This document shows positions 50,729-59,525 of a DNA stretch of 64,000 nucleotides, in pieces. How positions within the stretch are numbered: position 1 is the first letter of the stretch; each line of letters starts with the position of its first letter. The notes under the pieces were generated by a model. That model saw only the letters and a program-made list of their open reading frames with translations. It was not told the origin of the DNA and searched no databases. The stretch covers positions 45,045 to 109,044 of the forward strand of contig DATMEW010000166.1 of assembly GCA_035556495.1 (NCBI GenBank), written 5' to 3'. A program made the translations under genes and the position numbers. Origin of the DNA: CANKHJ01 sp035556495. Lineage in GTDB: Bacteria; Pseudomonadota; Alphaproteobacteria; Rhizobiales; Xanthobacteraceae.

Positions 50729-51358
50729 TCAGGCTGCGGGCAACCGATAGACCCGCCCGCGTCCTTCGACCTTCTCGCTGGTGACGATGAGCCCGAGCTT
50801 CTTTTTGAGCGCACCCGCCATGGCACCACGCACGGTGTGCGGTTGCCAGCCGGTGGTGGCGACAATCTCGGCAATGGTTGCACCTTCCTTTGCGCGCAGC
50901 ATCGCGATCAGTGTCGCCTGCTTGGTCCGTTCGCGTAGCGTACGTTGTGCACGCAATGTTGCGCCAGCAGGCGCGGTGGGCGCGGTATCACTCGAAGTGG
51001 CGTCGTTGTCTGCACCGCCCGCGGAGGCGCCCGTGTCGGCGCGTGTGGCTGAACGCTGCGCATCCGATTCGGGTGCCTCGTCAGGTGCAATGCCAATAGC
51101 GGCGAGACCCGCATCGGTGATGATCAGCGTGGTGCCATGGCCATCGCCGGTCTCGCGCCAGACCGGGTCGCTGAGTTGCGGCTGCAAGGCGATGCGGCGC
51201 GCTTCGACCTCTTCGATGAGGCCTTTTGCAATCATGGTGTCGACCACCTTGGTAGCGGCTCCGCCCTTCAGCCTGGCTGGCAATGGCAGGACGATCCGAT
51301 CGTCGCGCTGGGCGGCGGCGCTGAGAATGATTGCTTGCGTGTCGGAAAGCTTGGTCAT
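50729..51358 (-). CDS. DUF3489 domain protein
   Basis: 209 residues from ATG 51358. The N-terminal MTKLSDTQAIILSAAAQRDD and LPARLKGGAATKVVDTMIAK form a first winged helix; after an Ala/Asp-rich linker the C-terminal DUF3489 domain follows (ATLIAMLRAKEGATIAEIVA, then GWQPHTVRGAMAG). Transcribed against the surrounding late genes. Two DNA-binding domains suggest a regulator, perhaps a brake on the late operon. Confidence 0.85.
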   Translation of the reverse strand: MTKLSDTQAIILSAAAQRDDRIVLPLPARLKGGAATKVVDTMIAKGLIEEVEARRIALQPQLSDPVWRETGDGHGTTLIITDAGLAAIGIAPDEAPESDAQRSATRADTGASAGGADNDATSSDTAPTAPAGATLRAQRTLRERTKQATLIAMLRAKEGATIAEIVATTGWQPHTVRGAMAGALKKKLGLIVTSEKVEGRGRVYRLPAA

Positions 51359-51450
51359 GGGTGGTCTCCCGTATCGGGGTGCGCAGGATGCGAACCCTTC
51401 TACGAGGCCGAGCCCGCCAGTCGGGGGGCGGGACCCGGAAAAGGGATGGG

Positions 51451-51669
51451 CTATTCGACGTGCTCGCCTTCGCTGAAGGCGCTGTCGCTGATCTCGCGCA
51501 GCTTCGCGCGGGTGCGTTCGAGCGTTCCGACATGGCCCCAATGGATCTCGTCGGGGTTGGTATTGAAGTGGTCGTCGCTCAGCGCCGTGAGGCGCTCGAG
51601 GATCGCGTCGATCTCGAATTTGGCTGCGAGGAATGCATCGATGGCTTTGGCATTGCTGACGTTCGTCAT
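51451..51669 (-). CDS. Small helical protein upstream of DUF3489
   Basis: 72 residues from ATG 51669; the frame to 51741 lacks a ribosome site. Helical and acidic: SNAKAIDAFLAAKFEIDAIL and IHWGHVGTLERTRAKLREIS. It is commonly found with DUF3489 in this type of phage. Function unknown; likely one minus-strand unit with the DUF3489 gene. Confidence 0.6.
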   Translation of the reverse strand: MTNVSNAKAIDAFLAAKFEIDAILERLTALSDDHFNTNPDEIHWGHVGTLERTRAKLREISDSAFSEGEHVE

Positions 51670-51797
51670 GGCGTGGTCCTTCCTGTTCGCCCTGACACTC
51701 ATGCTCTGAACGGGGAGGACATCAACGCCCAAGTGGATCATTTGATTGCTTGTTTGACGTCGGCGCGGAAATCGCGCTGGCTGCAGGAGAAACCGAC

Positions 51798-52268
51798 ATG
51801 GCCGGCCGCAAGCCGCTGCCGACCCATCTGAAACTGGTCAAGGGCACGGCCCGTCCGCACCGTCTGAACAAGGCCGAGCCGAAGCCGGTGGTAGCAACGC
51901 CAGAACCGCCCGACCACCTTGATGATGAAGCTCGCGCGAAGTTTACCGCGATGGCGGAACTGCTTGCCCGACATGGCGTCATGACGGAGCTCGATACCGG
52001 CGCGCTCGCCCGTTACGTGGTCATCTGGCGACGCTGGCTGGAGGCGGAGCAGGAAGTGAAGCGCCGTGGGCCGGTGGTGAAGACGTCGAACGACAACATC
52101 ATCCAGAACCCGTTCCTGGCGGTGGCCAACAAGTGCCTGGCGCAAATGGCGCAGATCGAGGCCGAGTTCGGGCTGACGCCGTCGAGCCGCTCGCGCATCC
52201 GCATGGCGGAGCCGGCTGAGACCAGTGATCCATTCGAGGACTTTTTGACCCGTGGTAGAAAAGCGTAA
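51798..52268 (+). CDS. terS: Phage terminase small subunit, P27 family
   Basis: 156 residues from ATG 51798 (GCAGGAGAAA upstream). The P27 signature is clear: GRKPLPTHLKLVKGTARPHR, then AELLARHGVMTELDTGALAR and VKTSNDNIIQNPFLAVANK. It recognises the packaging site on concatemeric DNA and feeds it to the large subunit. The last 17 bp overlap the large terminase gene. Confidence 0.94.
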   Translation: MAGRKPLPTHLKLVKGTARPHRLNKAEPKPVVATPEPPDHLDDEARAKFTAMAELLARHGVMTELDTGALARYVVIWRRWLEAEQEVKRRGPVVKTSNDNIIQNPFLAVANKCLAQMAQIEAEFGLTPSSRSRIRMAEPAETSDPFEDFLTRGRKA

Positions 52269-54024
52269 ATCCGGCTCGGCCAGGAAAGCGTCGTCCTGTC
52301 CGGTCACGGCCTACGCACGCGCTGTCGTCAGCGGCCGGATCGTCGCTGGCCGGCTGGTGCGGCTCGCCTGCGAGCGGCACCTCGCGGACCTGAAGTTGGG
52401 GGCAAAACGCGGCCTGGTCTGGGATGGCGCTGCGGCACGTCATGCGATCGACTTCTTCGGCCATCTGCGCCACTCGACCGGCGAATGGGCGGGTGAGCCC
52501 TTCGTGCTTCAGTGCTGGCAGCAGTTTGTCGTCGGCTCGCTTTATGGCTGGAAGCGCAAGGATGGATTGCGCCGCTTCCGCACGGCCTATGTCGAGGTGG
52601 CGCGCAAGAACGGCAAGTCGGTGCTTCTGGCCGGCACGGCGCTCTATGCGCTGATTGCCGATGGCGAGCCCGGTGCGCATGTCTATTCGGCGGCAACGAC
52701 GCGCGATCAGGCCAGGATCGTCTTCGGCGAGGCCGAGCGCATGGTGGCGGCGAGTTCGGCGCTGCAATCTAGGATCACGCGCACGGTGAACAATCTGGCG
52801 GTGCTGCCGACCTCGTCCTGGTTCCGGCCGCTGTCGGCGGACGCCAGCAAGATGGACGGTCTCAACATTCACTTTGCGGCCGTCGATGAAGTGCACGAAC
52901 ATCCAGGCCCCGAGATCATTCAGAAACTGAACACCGCCACTGGTGCGCGGCGCCAGCCCTTGATCTTCGAGATTACCACGGCCGGTTATGACCGCCATTC
53001 CGTGTGTCGCCAGCATCACGAATTCTCGGTCAAAGCGCTGGAAGGCACGGTGCCGACGGAGTCTTCCGATAGCTGGTTCGGCTACATCGCAACAATAGAC
53101 GATGGCGACGACTGGACCGACGAGACTGTCTGGGTGAAGGCCAATCCGAGCCTCGGCGTGACGGTGAAGGTCGACGATCTCAAGCGCCAGATCATTGAGG
53201 CTAAGGAAATGCCGGCGCAGCAGAATGCCATCCGCCGGCTGCGGCTCAACGAATGGACCGAGCTGGTCACGCGCTGGCTCGACATGGGCGTGTGGGAGGA
53301 AGGCGGCCTGCCAGCCACCACCGACTGGCGCATCGTCAAACACGAGCTGGAGGAACTGGAAGGCAAGCTGCTCGGCCGCGAATGCTATGGCGGGCTGGAT
53401 CTTGCCCGCGTCAATGATCTGTCAGCCTTCGTGCTTCTCTTCCCGCCGACGCTCGACAACGATCTTGGCACCCTTGCCGATAAATGGATCGTGCTCTGCC
53501 GCTTCTGGATCCCGGAAGACGACATTCTACGCCGCGTGCGCCGCGACCGCGTGCCCTATGACGTCTGGCGCGACCAGGGATTCTTGACCGCCACGCCCGG
53601 CAACGCCACCGACTTCGCCTTCGTCGAGAAAGAGATTATCGAACTGGCGTCCCGTTACGATCTGCGCGAGCTGTCCTACGACCGTACCTTTGCCGGCGAG
53701 ATCGTCCAGCATCTTCAGGATGAGGGATTGAACCTGGTCCAGTTCGGCCAGGGGTTCTTGAGCATGGCCGCACCGACGGCGGAACTGGAGCGGCTATCGG
53801 TGTCGCGATCGCTCTGGCATGGCGGCCATCCGGTGTTGCGCTGGAACGCCTCCAACGTTGCCGTGCGCCATGATCCGGCCGGCAACATCAAGCCGGACAA
53901 GGAGCGGTCGAGCGAACGCATCGACGGAATTGTCGCGATCTGCAATGCGCTCGGCCGGGCGCTCTCTCGTGACGTCAATGCCGGCCGCTCGGTCTATGAG
54001 AGCCGCGGCATCCTGATGCTGTGA
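52252..54024 (+). CDS. terL: Phage terminase large subunit
   Basis: 590 residues from a GTG inside the small-subunit gene. The ATPase has an adenine-binding/Walker A-like region VEVARKNGKSVLLAGTALY, and Walker B FAAVDEVHEHPG. The nuclease half has GGLDLARVNDLSAFVLLF with the first metal-ligand aspartate and later acidic residues near ELSYDRTFAGEIV. It cuts concatemers and pumps DNA into proheads through the portal. All motifs are intact, so packaging should be functional. Confidence 0.95.
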   Translation: MVEKRKSGSARKASSCPVTAYARAVVSGRIVAGRLVRLACERHLADLKLGAKRGLVWDGAAARHAIDFFGHLRHSTGEWAGEPFVLQCWQQFVVGSLYGWKRKDGLRRFRTAYVEVARKNGKSVLLAGTALYALIADGEPGAHVYSAATTRDQARIVFGEAERMVAASSALQSRITRTVNNLAVLPTSSWFRPLSADASKMDGLNIHFAAVDEVHEHPGPEIIQKLNTATGARRQPLIFEITTAGYDRHSVCRQHHEFSVKALEGTVPTESSDSWFGYIATIDDGDDWTDETVWVKANPSLGVTVKVDDLKRQIIEAKEMPAQQNAIRRLRLNEWTELVTRWLDMGVWEEGGLPATTDWRIVKHELEELEGKLLGRECYGGLDLARVNDLSAFVLLFPPTLDNDLGTLADKWIVLCRFWIPEDDILRRVRRDRVPYDVWRDQGFLTATPGNATDFAFVEKEIIELASRYDLRELSYDRTFAGEIVQHLQDEGLNLVQFGQGFLSMAAPTAELERLSVSRSLWHGGHPVLRWNASNVAVRHDPAGNIKPDKERSSERIDGIVAICNALGRALSRDVNAGRSVYESRGILML

Positions 54025-54052
54025 GCTGACGGCGGCTTACGAAAGAAAACTC

Positions 54053-55351
54053 ATGCCATTCTGGTCGAACTGGTTCGGCGGCTCCAAACCGCCGGCCGCC
54101 TCTCCGCGTGCGTCGTTCCAGGATGCGGGAGGCGGCCTCGTCATCACCACAGCGCGGCAGCTGGAAGAGGCGCTGCGCTCCGGAGAAGTGACCGCATCGG
54201 GCGCCACGGTGACGCCGAACAGCGCCATGCGGGTGGCCGCTGTCTATGCCTGTGTGCGCATCATCTCCGGTGCCGTGGCAACGTTGCCCTTGCATATCAA
54301 GCGCCGTGTCGACGAACGCACCCGTGAGGACGCCTCGGACACGCCGATCTGGACGGTGCTGCGGAAGAAGCCCAACCGCTGGCAGACGCCGTCGCAGTTC
54401 CGCCGCATGCTGCAGGCGCATCTTCTGTTGCGGGGCAATGCCTATGCGATGATCGTACGCTCGCGAGGGTTGGTCCAGGAGCTGATCCCGTTTCATCCTG
54501 ATCGCGTCGAGGTGAAGCAGACCGACGATCTGACGCTGGAATATATTTACGCTCGCCAGGACGGACGGCGCATCCGGCTTCATCAGGATGAAGTGTTCCA
54601 TCTCGTCGGGCTGTCGCTCGATGGTGTCCATGGCGTGTCGGCCATCAGCTACGCTCGCGAAACCATCGGTCTGTCGCTTGCGATGGAAGACCACGGCGCT
54701 TCAACCTTCCGCAATGGCGCGCGTGTCAGCGGCGTGCTGAAGCATCCAAACAAGCTCGGCCCGGAAGCTGTCGCCAATCTGAAGGCGGGGTTGGAGGAGT
54801 TCCGCTCCGGTGGTGAGCAGGAAGGCAAGAATCTGATCCTCGAAGAAGGTATGGATTATGCCCGCATCGCCATGACGGCCGAGGATGCGCAGTGGATCGA
54901 AAGCCGAAAATTCTCGCGCTCCGACATTGCCATGTTCTTCGGCGTGCCGCCGCACATGATTGGCGACACGGAAAAATCGACCAGCTGGGGCACCGGCATC
55001 GAACAGCAGTCGATCGGGTTCGTCGCCTATACGCTCGAAGACCATCTGACCATGTGGGAAGAGGCGATCAACCGCGATCTGATCGGCGCCAACGACAATC
55101 TGTATGCCCGCTTCAACCGGGCCGCACTGGTCAAGGGCGACATCAAGGCCCGCTGGGAGGCCTACGTCAAAGGCCTGCAATGGGGCGTCTACAGCCCCAA
55201 CGAAATCCGCGCGCTGGAAGACCAGAACCCGCGTGACGGCGGCGACGTGTTTTATCCGCCACCCAACACGGCCGGCGTGCCCATCGATGAGCAGGGTCCG
55301 GGCGATGATTCCGGCGCTGATCAATTTGCTACAAGGGAGAATGAACCATGA
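54053..55351 (+). CDS. Phage portal protein, HK97 family
   Basis: 432 residues, normal length. Key stretches are VAAVYACVRIISGAVATLPL, KKPNRWQTPSQFRRMLQAHL, GNAYAMIVRSRG and FSRSDIAMFFGVPPHMIGDT, all typical of HK97 gp3-like portals. It forms the dodecameric DNA channel at one vertex of the head. It lies 28 bp after terL, and its stop overlaps the next start. Confidence 0.95.
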   Translation: MPFWSNWFGGSKPPAASPRASFQDAGGGLVITTARQLEEALRSGEVTASGATVTPNSAMRVAAVYACVRIISGAVATLPLHIKRRVDERTREDASDTPIWTVLRKKPNRWQTPSQFRRMLQAHLLLRGNAYAMIVRSRGLVQELIPFHPDRVEVKQTDDLTLEYIYARQDGRRIRLHQDEVFHLVGLSLDGVHGVSAISYARETIGLSLAMEDHGASTFRNGARVSGVLKHPNKLGPEAVANLKAGLEEFRSGGEQEGKNLILEEGMDYARIAMTAEDAQWIESRKFSRSDIAMFFGVPPHMIGDTEKSTSWGTGIEQQSIGFVAYTLEDHLTMWEEAINRDLIGANDNLYARFNRAALVKGDIKARWEAYVKGLQWGVYSPNEIRALEDQNPRDGGDVFYPPPNTAGVPIDEQGPGDDSGADQFATRENEP

Positions 55352-55500
55352 GCCTTCTTGGTGCCTTAAAACTTGCCTCGGCGGCAATCGTGATCTGTGT
55401 CGTTGCGCTGGCCATCGTCAGTCCCGCCTTCAACTTCGGCATCTTCATCGGTGGCGTCACCTTGGGCGGCTATCTGTTCCAGCTGATGGAGGGGGTCTGA
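55348..55500 (+). CDS. 50-residue membrane protein between portal and protease
   Basis: The ATG at 55348 overlaps the portal stop (ATGA) and the TGA at 55498-55500 overlaps the protease ATG. Nearly the whole protein is hydrophobic (LASAAIVICVVALAIVSPAF, then GIFIGGVTLGGYLFQLM), giving one or two membrane spans. GGGAGAATGAACC supplies the ribosome site. Its perfect fit between two virion genes argues that it is expressed; it may be a holin-like or assembly factor. No family is assigned. Confidence 0.7.
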   Translation: MSLLGALKLASAAIVICVVALAIVSPAFNFGIFIGGVTLGGYLFQLMEGV

Positions 55501-56345
55501 TGAGCCTGCGCCATCTGCCTGAGGCACGCACGTTCCCTCGGCCGCAGAACTACCATTGGGACGCACCGAGCGATGTGCTTACGAAATGGGCCGAGCATCC
55601 GCTTACTGTCGCAGACGATGCCGACACCACCATCTCCATGTTCGACATCATTGGCGAAGATGTCTGGACCGGAAGTGGCGTCACGGCAAACCGCATTTCG
55701 GCGGCGCTGCGCTCGATCGGCAATCGCGATGTCACCGTGCGCATCAACTCGCCGGGTGGCGACATGTTCGAGGGCATCGCCATCTACAATCTGCTGCGCG
55801 CCCATCCGGCCAAGGTGACGGTCGAGGTGCTGGGCTGGGCAGCCTCGGCCGCCTCCATCATCGCCATGGCCGGTGACGACATCCGCATGGGGCTCGGCTC
55901 CTTCATGATGGTGCACAATGCCTGGGGCGTGGTGATCGGCAATCGCCATGACATGCGTGAGGCCGCCACCCTGTTCGACCAGTTCGATGCGGCGATCGCC
56001 GACATCTATGAGGCCCGCACGGGCGTGACACGTTCCGACATCGAACAGTTGATGGATGCGGAAACCTTCATGACAGCATCGCAGGCCGTCGAATGCGGCT
56101 TTGCCGATGTTGTCGACGATACCGAAAGCCACACAGAGACCAATGCGTCCGCGCAGGTCCGCCCCGAAATCCTCGCCAAGCGGCGCATCGATGCCGCCTT
56201 GGCACAACAGGGCATCTCGCGCACTGAACGGCGCAAGATGTTCAACCAGATTGCCGGTACGCACAACGCTGCCGAACCTGCCACGCACGACGCTGGCTTC
56301 GACATCGCTGCAATGCAGCGGCTGATCAAAACCATCAAATCATAG
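55500..56345 (+). CDS. ClpP-like head maturation (prohead) protease
   Basis: 281 residues starting at the ATG that overlaps the preceding TGA. S14/ClpP fold: VRINSPGGDMFEGIAIYNLL, then the catalytic serine in GWAASAASIIAMAGD, histidine in MVHNAWGVVIGN, and aspartate further on. It digests scaffold and trims the capsid protein. The C-terminal 60 residues may act as internal scaffold. The capsid gene follows after 12 bp. Confidence 0.93.
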   Translation: MSLRHLPEARTFPRPQNYHWDAPSDVLTKWAEHPLTVADDADTTISMFDIIGEDVWTGSGVTANRISAALRSIGNRDVTVRINSPGGDMFEGIAIYNLLRAHPAKVTVEVLGWAASAASIIAMAGDDIRMGLGSFMMVHNAWGVVIGNRHDMREAATLFDQFDAAIADIYEARTGVTRSDIEQLMDAETFMTASQAVECGFADVVDDTESHTETNASAQVRPEILAKRRIDAALAQQGISRTERRKMFNQIAGTHNAAEPATHDAGFDIAAMQRLIKTIKS

Positions 56346-56357
56346 GAGACCCCGATC

Positions 56358-57632
56358 ATGGGTATCGAACTCACCCCGCGTGCGCGCGGGATTGTCGGCG
56401 TTCGCGCCGATTCCGGCAACGCCACGAAAATCCTGACCGAACTCCAGAAGACCTTCGAGGACTTCAAGGTCGAACGGGACAAGGAACTGGCCGACATCAG
56501 GGCCGGCATGGCCGATGTGGTCCAGACCGAAAAGGTCGACCGCATCAATGCCGAGATCACCACTCTGCAAAAGGCGCTCGACGAAACCAACGCCGCACTC
56601 GCAGCAGTGAAGGTCGGCGGTGTTGGCGGAACAACTGATCCCGACAAGGCCGAACATGCGCAAGCCTTCGACCGCTTCTTCCGCCGCGGTGTCGATGCTG
56701 GTCTGCGCGATCTGGAAGTGAAGGCCAAGCTGACCACGCAGTCGGACCCTGACGGCGGCTATCTGGTGCCCGAAGAAGCCGAAGCCGGGATCGACCGCGT
56801 GCTGGGCACGGTGTCCACGATCCGCTCGCTGGCCCGTACCATCTCGATCTCGACCAATACCTACAAAAAGTTGGTCAATATGGGCGGGGCCACTTCCGGT
56901 TGGGTCGGGGAGGAAGATTCTCGCACTGGCACGAACACGCCGACGCTGCGTGAGATCGCCATCAATACCGGCGAAATCTACGCAATGCCGGGTGCAACGC
57001 AGACCTCGCTGGACGATGCTCGTATCGATCTGGCGGCTTGGCTGGCCGATGAAGTGTCGATCGAGTTCGCCGAGCAGGAAGGTGCCGCCTTCGCCAACGG
57101 CAACGGCATCAACAAGCCGCGTGGTATTCTGGCCTATGACAAGGTGGCGAATGCCTCCTATGCGTGGGGCAAGATAGGCTTCGTGGTGTCTGGCAAGTCG
57201 GATGGCTTCCTGGCGGCAACCACGTCGGTCAGCCCGGCCGATTGTCTGATCGACCTCTACTACTCGCTCAAGTCCGGCTATCGGAATGGTGCATCGTGGC
57301 TGATGTCGGACAAGGTGATGAACACGGTTCGCAAGTTCAAGGACGCGGAAGGTAGCTCTATCTGGGCGCCGCCTTCCGGCGCTGCCGAAGTTGCCACCAT
57401 CCTCGGCAAGCCGGTCCACACCGACGACAACATGCCGGCGGCGTCGAGCAGCGAGTTTCCGATCGCCTTCGGCGACTTCGCCCGCTCCTACCTGATCGTC
57501 GACCGCATTGGCATCCGGGTCCTGCGCGATCCGTTCACCTCCAAGCCGAACGTGTTGTTCTACACCACCAAGCGGGTGGGCGGCGGCATCGTGAACTTCG
57601 AAGCCCTGAAGCTGCTGAAGATCAGCACCTGA
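56358..57632 (+). CDS. Major capsid protein, HK97 fold
   Basis: 424 residues. Residues about 25-90 form the coiled-coil delta/scaffold domain (LTELQKTFEDFKVERDKELA), removed by the protease. The mature part has HK97-type landmarks: LKAKLT-like start VKAKLTTQSDPDGGYLVPEE, NGINKPRGILAY in the A/P-domain and YRNGASWLMSDKVMNTVRKF. It builds the icosahedral shell. The gene is intact and followed by a possible decoration protein. Confidence 0.95.
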   Translation: MGIELTPRARGIVGVRADSGNATKILTELQKTFEDFKVERDKELADIRAGMADVVQTEKVDRINAEITTLQKALDETNAALAAVKVGGVGGTTDPDKAEHAQAFDRFFRRGVDAGLRDLEVKAKLTTQSDPDGGYLVPEEAEAGIDRVLGTVSTIRSLARTISISTNTYKKLVNMGGATSGWVGEEDSRTGTNTPTLREIAINTGEIYAMPGATQTSLDDARIDLAAWLADEVSIEFAEQEGAAFANGNGINKPRGILAYDKVANASYAWGKIGFVVSGKSDGFLAATTSVSPADCLIDLYYSLKSGYRNGASWLMSDKVMNTVRKFKDAEGSSIWAPPSGAAEVATILGKPVHTDDNMPAASSSEFPIAFGDFARSYLIVDRIGIRVLRDPFTSKPNVLFYTTKRVGGGIVNFEALKLLKIST

Positions 57633-57650
57633 TCATCTTCACGGGCGGCC

Positions 57651-57677
57651 ATCATCCTGAGCTTGTCGAAGGGTCGA
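57651..57677. repeat. Alphaproteobacterial interspersed motif
   Basis: The region holds TCATCCTGAGCTTGTCGAAG, a sequence widely scattered between genes in alphaproteobacterial chromosomes, here placed between the capsid and the following gene. It is unusual inside a head operon and suggests long residence in the host genome. Confidence 0.45.
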
Positions 57678-57730
57678 AGGAAGGTCTCCCGTCTCTTCAC
57701 CAATCCCCATTCATTGAAAGGACTTCTGTC

Positions 57731-58117
57731 ATGAAGGACGGTATCTCCGGCCTCGGCCTCGTCGCATCGCTGGTTCCCGCCGTGGTCACCGCCACCACCA
57801 AGGGCAGCCATGCCGATTTGCAGGGTTTCAACTCCGCGACGCTGATCATCAACACCGGCGCGATTGTTGGTGACGGCCTCTACGTCATCGCCATGCAGGA
57901 GAGCGATACGACCACGGACGGTGATTTCACCGATGTGGCAGTCGGCGATCTGCTTGGAGCCCTTCCGACGGCACTCGAGGCCAGCACGGTTTACAAGCAG
58001 GGCTACAAGGGTTCGAAGCGCTATATCCGCGCTGTCGTCACCAAGACCTCCGGCACGTCGATCGCCGCGGGTGCGATCTTTGCGCTCGGCCATCCCCACG
58101 ACGCGCCGGTTGCCTGA
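57731..58117 (+). CDS. Hypothetical head protein (possible decoration/stabilising protein)
   Basis: 128 residues, beta-rich and Thr/Gly-rich: GLGLVASLVPAVVTATTKGS, FNSATLIINTGAIV and YKGSKRYIRAVVTKTSGTS. The gene lies between capsid and connector genes, where head-decoration or head-tail joining proteins are found in HK97-like phages. No family is certain; the role is inferred from position. Confidence 0.65.
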   Translation: MKDGISGLGLVASLVPAVVTATTKGSHADLQGFNSATLIINTGAIVGDGLYVIAMQESDTTTDGDFTDVAVGDLLGALPTALEASTVYKQGYKGSKRYIRAVVTKTSGTSIAAGAIFALGHPHDAPVA

Positions 58118-58194
58118 TCGGTCAGAGCGGCCAGACAGTCGGCAGCGCCGAGATTCTGGCCACCCCCCGTTCATCAACCTGTTGGAAGACAGCC

Positions 58195-58764
58195 ATGCTC
58201 GCTCCCGTCCGCACGGTTGCGCCCGCGACCATGCCGGTGTCGCTGGCCGAGGCCAAGGCCCATCTGCGCGTCGATCACGATGACCAGGACGATCTGATCA
58301 GCGCCCAGATCAGGGCGGCGACCGCCTGGCTCGACGGCTGGTCCGGCATTCTCGGGCGGGCGCTGATTACCCAAACCTGGCGACAGGAGTTCGGCCGCTT
58401 TGCCGATCACCTGCCATTGCCGCTGGCGCCGGTCACCGCGATCGACAGCGTCAGCTACTTCGATGCCGGCAATGTGCAGCAGACATTGGACACCGGCGTC
58501 TACGATCTGTTTGCCGACGCGCGCGGTGCCTATGTCACCCGGCGGTCAGGCCAATCCTGGCCGGCCACCTTCCGTCGCGCGGATGCCGTCTCGATCATCT
58601 TCACCGCCGGCTATGGCGCGGCGGCCGACGTGCCGGAGCCCATCCGCCAGGCCCTCCTGCTCATCGTCCAGCGCCTGTTCGATGGCGCCGACACCAGCAT
58701 CGATGCCGCCATCGAGCACACCGTCCATGCCCTGATCGCACCCTACCGCAAAAGCCTGATCTGA
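58195..58764 (+). CDS. Head-tail connector (gp6/phiE125 gp8-like adaptor)
   Basis: 189 residues. The start APVRTVAPATMPVSLAEAKA followed by HLRVDHDDQDDLISAQIRAA is typical of the phiE125 gp8/HK97 gp6 adaptor family that forms a ring below the portal. A C-terminal helix contains IRQALLLIVQRLFDGADT. Stop and next start overlap by one base. Its presence means that heads are closed by an adaptor even though no tail is encoded here. Confidence 0.88.
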   Translation: MLAPVRTVAPATMPVSLAEAKAHLRVDHDDQDDLISAQIRAATAWLDGWSGILGRALITQTWRQEFGRFADHLPLPLAPVTAIDSVSYFDAGNVQQTLDTGVYDLFADARGAYVTRRSGQSWPATFRRADAVSIIFTAGYGAAADVPEPIRQALLLIVQRLFDGADTSIDAAIEHTVHALIAPYRKSLI

Positions 58765-59111
58765 TGGCCCGGATCACCGCCAATGCCCTGCGCGACCGCG
58801 TCCGCCTCGAAAAGCGCGAGGAGATCGATGATGGCTATGGCAACACCTATGGCCAGTGGGTGCCACAGTTCGAGCGCGACGCCTGCATTCTACTCTCCAA
58901 AGGCGGCGAGACCGTCATTGCCGCACGCCTGCAAAGCGTTCAGCCGGCGCTGATAATCGTGCGTTTCGATACCGAGACTGCCACCATCACTCCCACTTGG
59001 CGGCTGATCGAGACACGTTCAGGCACCGTCTACAACATTCGCACCGCCGCCGACATGGAGCGCCGCCGCCGCTTCATCACCCTGCTGTGCGAGTCCGGCG
59101 TGGCGACCTGA
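58764..59111 (+). CDS. Head closure protein (SPP1 gp16/HK97 gp7-like)
   Basis: 115 residues: LRDRVRLEKREEIDDGYGNT, then WVPQFERDACI and TWRLIETRSGTVYNIRTAAD, the standard pattern of phage head closure/head-tail adaptor proteins. It plugs the portal-adaptor channel after packaging and offers the docking surface for tails. It is the last virion gene in element 2; next comes a lysis-module gene, not a tail gene. Confidence 0.88.
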   Translation: MARITANALRDRVRLEKREEIDDGYGNTYGQWVPQFERDACILLSKGGETVIAARLQSVQPALIIVRFDTETATITPTWRLIETRSGTVYNIRTAADMERRRRFITLLCESGVAT

Positions 59112-59163
59112 GCGGCCACCGGCAAAGCCGCGAGCCAAAACCAGACTCTCCGGGAGAACCGCT

Positions 59164-59451
59164 ATGACGCCGCCGCAAGCGAACGAGCAGTTCCGCATGT
59201 CCGAGACCGAGTTCGAGGCGCTGCTGGCACGCGCAGCCGAAACAGGCGCGCGGCGCGCCCTGCATGAGGTCGGTCTCGATGGTCAGGATGCGGCCGAGAA
59301 TATCCGCGATCTTCCCTCGTTGCTTGCGGGTTTCCGCCTCGCGAAACAGACGGCCGTCCAGACCGCCGTGCGACTGATCACCACTGGCGTCCTGCTCGCC
59401 CTGATGGCGGGCATTGCTATCAAGCTGAAGCTCTTCGGACCGACGCCTTAA
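59164..59451 (+). CDS. DUF6127 membrane protein (possible holin)
   Basis: 95 residues. An N-terminal soluble part (SETEFEALLARAAETGARRA, with LHEVGLDG) and a single membrane span near the C-terminus (LITTGVLLALMAGIAIKL) are the DUF6127 layout. It lies 52 bp after the head closure gene and 74 bp before the M15 peptidase. In related phages it follows the tail genes. A holin-like role is inferred from position and topology. Confidence 0.78.
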   Translation: MTPPQANEQFRMSETEFEALLARAAETGARRALHEVGLDGQDAAENIRDLPSLLAGFRLAKQTAVQTAVRLITTGVLLALMAGIAIKLKLFGPTP

Positions 59452-59525
59452 CCCATCCGCCCGACCCATCAGACCACCGCCCGCCCTCGTCGAGGAGCGG
59501 GCTTTTTTGTGCCTGGAGATCACTC

